Shown here in pieces: positions 61,538 through 64,000 of a DNA stretch of 64,000 nucleotides. Every line of letters begins with the position of its first letter. The stretch's first letter is position 1. A program made the position numbers and the translations under genes. Under the pieces are notes generated by a model, which saw only the letters and a program-made list of their open reading frames with translations, made no database searches and was not told where the DNA came from. The stretch is from Nonomuraea africana (lineage in GTDB: Bacteria > Actinomycetota > Actinomycetes > Streptosporangiales > Streptosporangiaceae), in NCBI RefSeq assembly GCF_014873535.1, contig NZ_JADBEF010000001.1, positions 5,704,001-5,768,000 on the forward strand, given 5' to 3'.

Positions 61538-61554
61538 CCGGTCCTCAGGACCGG
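61538..61554 (+). terminator. Terminator after the right tRNA-end repeat
   Basis: CCGGTCC (61538-61544) and GGACCGG (61548-61554) form a 7-bp stem with a TCA loop, followed by TCTTTCGCTTTTC. It resembles a native tRNA terminator and may be the original one displaced by the insertion. Confidence 0.6.
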
Positions 61555-61684
61555 TCTTTCGCTTTTCTCTGGTGACTTTGGCCCCAAATCCGGACAATGC
61601 GAGTTATGCTCGCTGTCAACCGCTTACGCCGGAAGCACGGGGGCCAATCGGCGATCTGACCGACTTCGCTGTCCCGGAGGCCGG

Positions 61685-61891
61685 ATGAGAGTCGACGACG
61701 CCGCACGCCTGAGCAAGCGTGAGGCCGAGGTGATGGACCTGATCGCGACCGGTCAGTCCAACGGCGAGATAGCACAACGGCTGTTTCTCAGCGAGAAGAC
61801 AGTCAAGAACCACGTCAACCGGATCTACGCCAAGCTGGGCGCCGACTGTCGCATGACCGCGATCGGCCTCTGGCTCAACCGCGACTCCTGA
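61685..61891 (+). CDS. Stand-alone LuxR/GerE-type HTH protein
   Basis: A 68-residue protein comprising only the LuxR C-terminal [28 protein letters not shown], then [17 protein letters not shown]. It lacks a receiver or sensor domain. It may work like small GerE-type regulators, or be the separated remnant of a larger one. It lies just beyond the island boundary, with GGAGG before the ATG. Confidence 0.88.
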   Translation: MRVDDAARLSKREAEVMDLIATGQSNGEIAQRLFLSEKTVKNHVNRIYAKLGADCRMTAIGLWLNRDS

Positions 61892-61906
61892 TCGTCAATT
61901 CGTCCT

Positions 61907-61949
61907 GCGCCCGCCTGCCGTACGGACCGAAGGGGCGGCAGGCGGGCGC
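61907..61949. terminator. Bidirectional terminator between luxR-type gene and lat
   Basis: A perfect 14-bp stem (61907-61920 with 61936-61949) with a 15-base loop lies between two convergent gene ends, and could serve both. Confidence 0.75.
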
Positions 61950-61954
61950 GCGCC

Positions 61955-63226
61955 TCACAGCGGGCGCGAGAGGGCGCGTGACAGCGCCGCCAGGCCGAGC
62001 TCTAGGTCGGCGTCCTCGATGTTGAGCGCGGGACGCAGGCGGACCGAGCGCTGGCCGCACGGCAGCACGAGCACGTCCTCCTCCTCCCGCAGCCTGGTGA
62101 TCAGCGCGGTCCGCCGCACGCCGTCGGGCAGGTCGAAGGCGCACATGAAGCCCCGGCCCCGCACGTTGGAGACCAGTTCGGGCCGTTCGGCCTGGATCTT
62201 GGCCAGGCCCTCGAGCAGCCGGACGCCCGCCCTGGCGACGCGCGGGATGAGCGCGTCGCGTTCGATGATCTCCATCAGGCCGGTCGAGCGGACCATGTCG
62301 ACCAGCCCGCCACCCCACGTGGAGTTGATGCGGCCGCTGACCTCGAAGACGTTGTCGGGGACGAGATCGACGCGGCGCCCCGCCATGATGCCGCCGACCT
62401 GCACCTTCTTGGCGAAGGCCACGATGTCGGGGGCGAGGCCGAGCTGCTGGTAGGCCCATGGCGTGCCGGTGGTGCCGCCGCCCGTCTGCACCTCGTCCAG
62501 CACGAACAGCGCGTCGTGCTCGTGGCACAGGTCCTGCATCGCCCGCAGGAACTCGGCACGCATGTGGTTGTCGCCGCCCTCGCCCTGGATCGGCTCGGCG
62601 ATGAAGCAGGCGATGTCGTGCGGATGCCGTTCGAACGCGGCCCTGGCCTGGGCGAGCGCGCGTTCCTCCGCGGCCTCCACGTCGCCGAAGTGGATCGCGG
62701 GCACCTCGATGCGCGGCCAGTCGAAGGCGGGGAAGCGCTCGGTCTTGAGCGGCTCGGTGTTGGTCAGCGAGAGCGTGTAACCGGAGCGGCCGTGGAAGGC
62801 CCTGGTGAGGTGCATGACACGGGTGCCGAGCGCGCCGGAGCGGCCCGCGGCCTCGTTGCGGCGGCTCTTCCAGTCGAAGGCCGTCTTGAGCGCGTTCTCC
62901 ACCGCGAGCGCGCCGCCCTCGACGAAGAACAGGTGCGGCAGGGCGGGATCACCGAGGACGCGGGTGAAGGTCTCGACGAAGTCGGCCAGCTGCTCGGTGT
63001 ACATGTCGGGGTTGGCGGGCTTGTTCAGCGCGACCCTGCCGAGCGGCTCCGGGTCGAGTGGCGGGTTCACGCCCAGCGGGGCGGAGGCGAAGAAGGTGTA
63101 GAAGTCCAGGTAGCGGCGGCCGGTGCGGGCGTCGACCAGCCAGGAGCCCTGGCTGCGGTCGAGATCGAGCACCAGCCGGTAGCCATCGACGAGCAGGTGG
63201 CGGGCGAGCCTTTCGAGTACGTCCAT
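61955..63226 (-). CDS. lat: L-lysine 6-aminotransferase (LAT)
   Basis: A 423-residue PLP enzyme that moves the epsilon-amino group of lysine to 2-oxoglutarate, giving alpha-aminoadipate semialdehyde. Class III features are RAFHGRSGYTLSLTNT, the cofactor EDEVQTGGG-type site as LDEVQTGGGTTG and the PLP lysine in AFAKKVQVGG (K273 or K274). Length and sequence match actinobacterial LAT. The ATG at 63226 is preceded by GAGAGGA. The usual Lrp/AsnC partner is not adjacent, and no beta-lactam cluster is seen. Confidence 0.93.
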   Translation of the reverse strand: MDVLERLARHLLVDGYRLVLDLDRSQGSWLVDARTGRRYLDFYTFFASAPLGVNPPLDPEPLGRVALNKPANPDMYTEQLADFVETFTRVLGDPALPHLFFVEGGALAVENALKTAFDWKSRRNEAAGRSGALGTRVMHLTRAFHGRSGYTLSLTNTEPLKTERFPAFDWPRIEVPAIHFGDVEAAEERALAQARAAFERHPHDIACFIAEPIQGEGGDNHMRAEFLRAMQDLCHEHDALFVLDEVQTGGGTTGTPWAYQQLGLAPDIVAFAKKVQVGGIMAGRRVDLVPDNVFEVSGRINSTWGGGLVDMVRSTGLMEIIERDALIPRVARAGVRLLEGLAKIQAERPELVSNVRGRGFMCAFDLPDGVRRTALITRLREEEDVLVLPCGQRSVRLRPALNIEDADLELGLAALSRALSRPL

Positions 63227-63310
63227 ATCCTCTCCCCCTCGAGCCGGATCACGACATACGTTCCCCCGAACTCGGCGCATATGTAAATACTTTTCGCCAG
63301 AATCGCTGAT

Positions 63311-63835
63311 TCACGCGAGCTTCTTCATCTCGACCGACAGCACGATGATCGCGATGCCGTAGATGACGGCGAAGACCCCGATCAGCCAGGTCAGGGCGAG
63401 GGCGCCGGGGGCGGGCCAGATGAGCAGCAGGATGCCGAAGACCACCGAGAGGAGACCGCCGATGATCAGCATCCACTCGTTGTCGATGACCTTGCGCAGC
63501 CGGATCCCCGCGAAGATCTCAGCGACCCCCGTGAAGATCGCCCAGAAGGCGATGACGTAGAGCAGGGCGAGCGTCGTGATGCCCGGCCAGACGAAGGCCA
63601 CGATTCCCGCCAGGATGCCGAGCACGCCGGAGATGATGAGCCACGCCTTGGAGCCGGTGTCATGGCGGAAGGCGGCGCCCAGGGAGAAGATGCCGCTGAC
63701 GATGGCGTAGGCACCGAAGAAGATGACGAGGACCCACAGGGTGATGCCGGGCCACACGATCGCGAGGATGCCGAAGATGACCGCGCAGATTCCCCGGATG
63801 AGGATGAGCCACCAGGTGCTCGCCAATTGCTCCAT
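63311..63835 (-). CDS. HdeD-family membrane protein
   Basis: A 174-residue membrane protein with about six helices in three pairs, matching the HdeD family: LILIRGICAVIFGILAIVWPGITL, then ISGVLGILAGIVAFVWPGITTLALLYVIAFWAI and GLLSVVFGILLLIWPAPGALALTWLIGVFAVIYG. The G-I-L-A-x-x-W-P-G repeat in each pair is diagnostic. It is linked to acid resistance in enterics; its role here is unknown. Confidence 0.9.
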   Translation of the reverse strand: MEQLASTWWLILIRGICAVIFGILAIVWPGITLWVLVIFFGAYAIVSGIFSLGAAFRHDTGSKAWLIISGVLGILAGIVAFVWPGITTLALLYVIAFWAIFTGVAEIFAGIRLRKVIDNEWMLIIGGLLSVVFGILLLIWPAPGALALTWLIGVFAVIYGIAIIVLSVEMKKLA

Positions 63836-63881
63836 AACGGTCTGCTATCCGCAATCATGGCGCGGGCAGCCCTGTCCAGGG

Positions 63882-64000
63882 TCAAATGTCGGTGATCCGC
63901 ACGCCGACCGTCCCGGTCGCTCCCCTGCGCAGGCGGCTGCCGAGCAGCACCAGCCTGCCCTGCAGGCCGTACTTCCGGCGCAGCAGCGCACGGACCTTCG
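63882..64000 (-). CDS. C-terminal end of a PPOX-type F420/FMN-dependent protein, N-terminus beyond window edge
   Basis: About 39 codons before a TGA at 63882 read KVRALLRRKYGLQGRLVLL and end GTVGVRITDI. This is the usual tail of PPOX-class F420-dependent oxidoreductases, where RALLRxKYG precedes a final R-I-T/P. The body of the protein lies beyond the right edge, so the call is provisional. Confidence 0.6.
   Translation of the reverse strand, partial: KVRALLRRKYGLQGRLVLLGSRLRRGATGTVGVRITDI

Overview
The window is high-GC DNA of an actinomycete. Base composition, frequent GTG starts, 4-base ATGA/GTGA gene overlaps and the family set (BTAD/SARP-type regulator, LtrA, MEDS/HATPase sensor, DUF1707, DUF2510, oligoribonuclease beside tRNA-His) suggest a Streptosporangiales-like genome such as Nonomuraea or Streptosporangium; that placement is inference. 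Most of the 64 kb is chromosomal housekeeping and accessory sequence. No CRISPR array, rRNA operon or complete antibiotic cluster was seen.

Left part (1-31 kb). The minus strand carries the start of a methionyl-tRNA synthetase gene preceded by a methionine-rich leader ORF with competing hairpins, and a solitary TnpB element beside it. Next come an APC permease, a complete molybdate uptake operon (HTH-TOBE regulator, modA, modB, modC), stress and redox genes, an orphan NarL-type histidine kinase, LtrA, a MEDS-HATPase sensor and a second APC permease. A group at 15.8-20.4 kb combines a DUF2079 membrane protein, a GT4 glycosyltransferase, a PIG-L deacetylase and a UPF0104 membrane protein, which suggests envelope glycoconjugate synthesis. 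A large BTAD-ATPase regulator, an iron-box-controlled DedA-like gene, a D,D-carboxypeptidase, a SpoU methyltransferase and a binding-protein/VWA membrane protein follow.

Middle part (30.6-48.3 kb). A membrane-tethered ECF sigma factor containing a ZAS-like H-x3-C-x2-C motif precedes an exopolysaccharide-type operon: small membrane protein, GNAT_6 acyltransferase, two GT2 glycosyltransferases (the first broken by one base in a C-run), polysaccharide deacetylase, flippase and a 1020-residue polytopic protein. Behind it lie a decayed DUF418 gene, a DegT-like aminotransferase with a second GNAT_6 paralogue, two SDRs, an APH-type phosphotransferase and a membrane-anchored glycoside hydrolase.

Right part (48.3-57.2 kb). 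A MocR/PdxR regulator is divergent from an FMN-binding split-barrel gene, with a perfect operator-like palindrome between them. Then come two membrane Ser/Thr kinases separated by a 96-bp element with perfect 20-bp inverted repeats, a pseudokinase and a DUF2510 membrane protein. All four proteins pair a cytoplasmic module with a proline- or threonine-rich and/or extracytoplasmic C-terminal region, and they look like one signalling locus.

Right end (57.2-64 kb). Oligoribonuclease and tRNA-His are followed by a 3.5-kb degenerate island. The island is bounded by a 15-bp repeat of the tRNA 3' end and holds a broken NlpC/P60 gene, a small secreted protein, an XRE-like fragment and a complete IS982-type element. 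Beyond it are a stand-alone LuxR HTH gene, L-lysine 6-aminotransferase, an HdeD-like protein and the end of a PPOX/F420-type gene.
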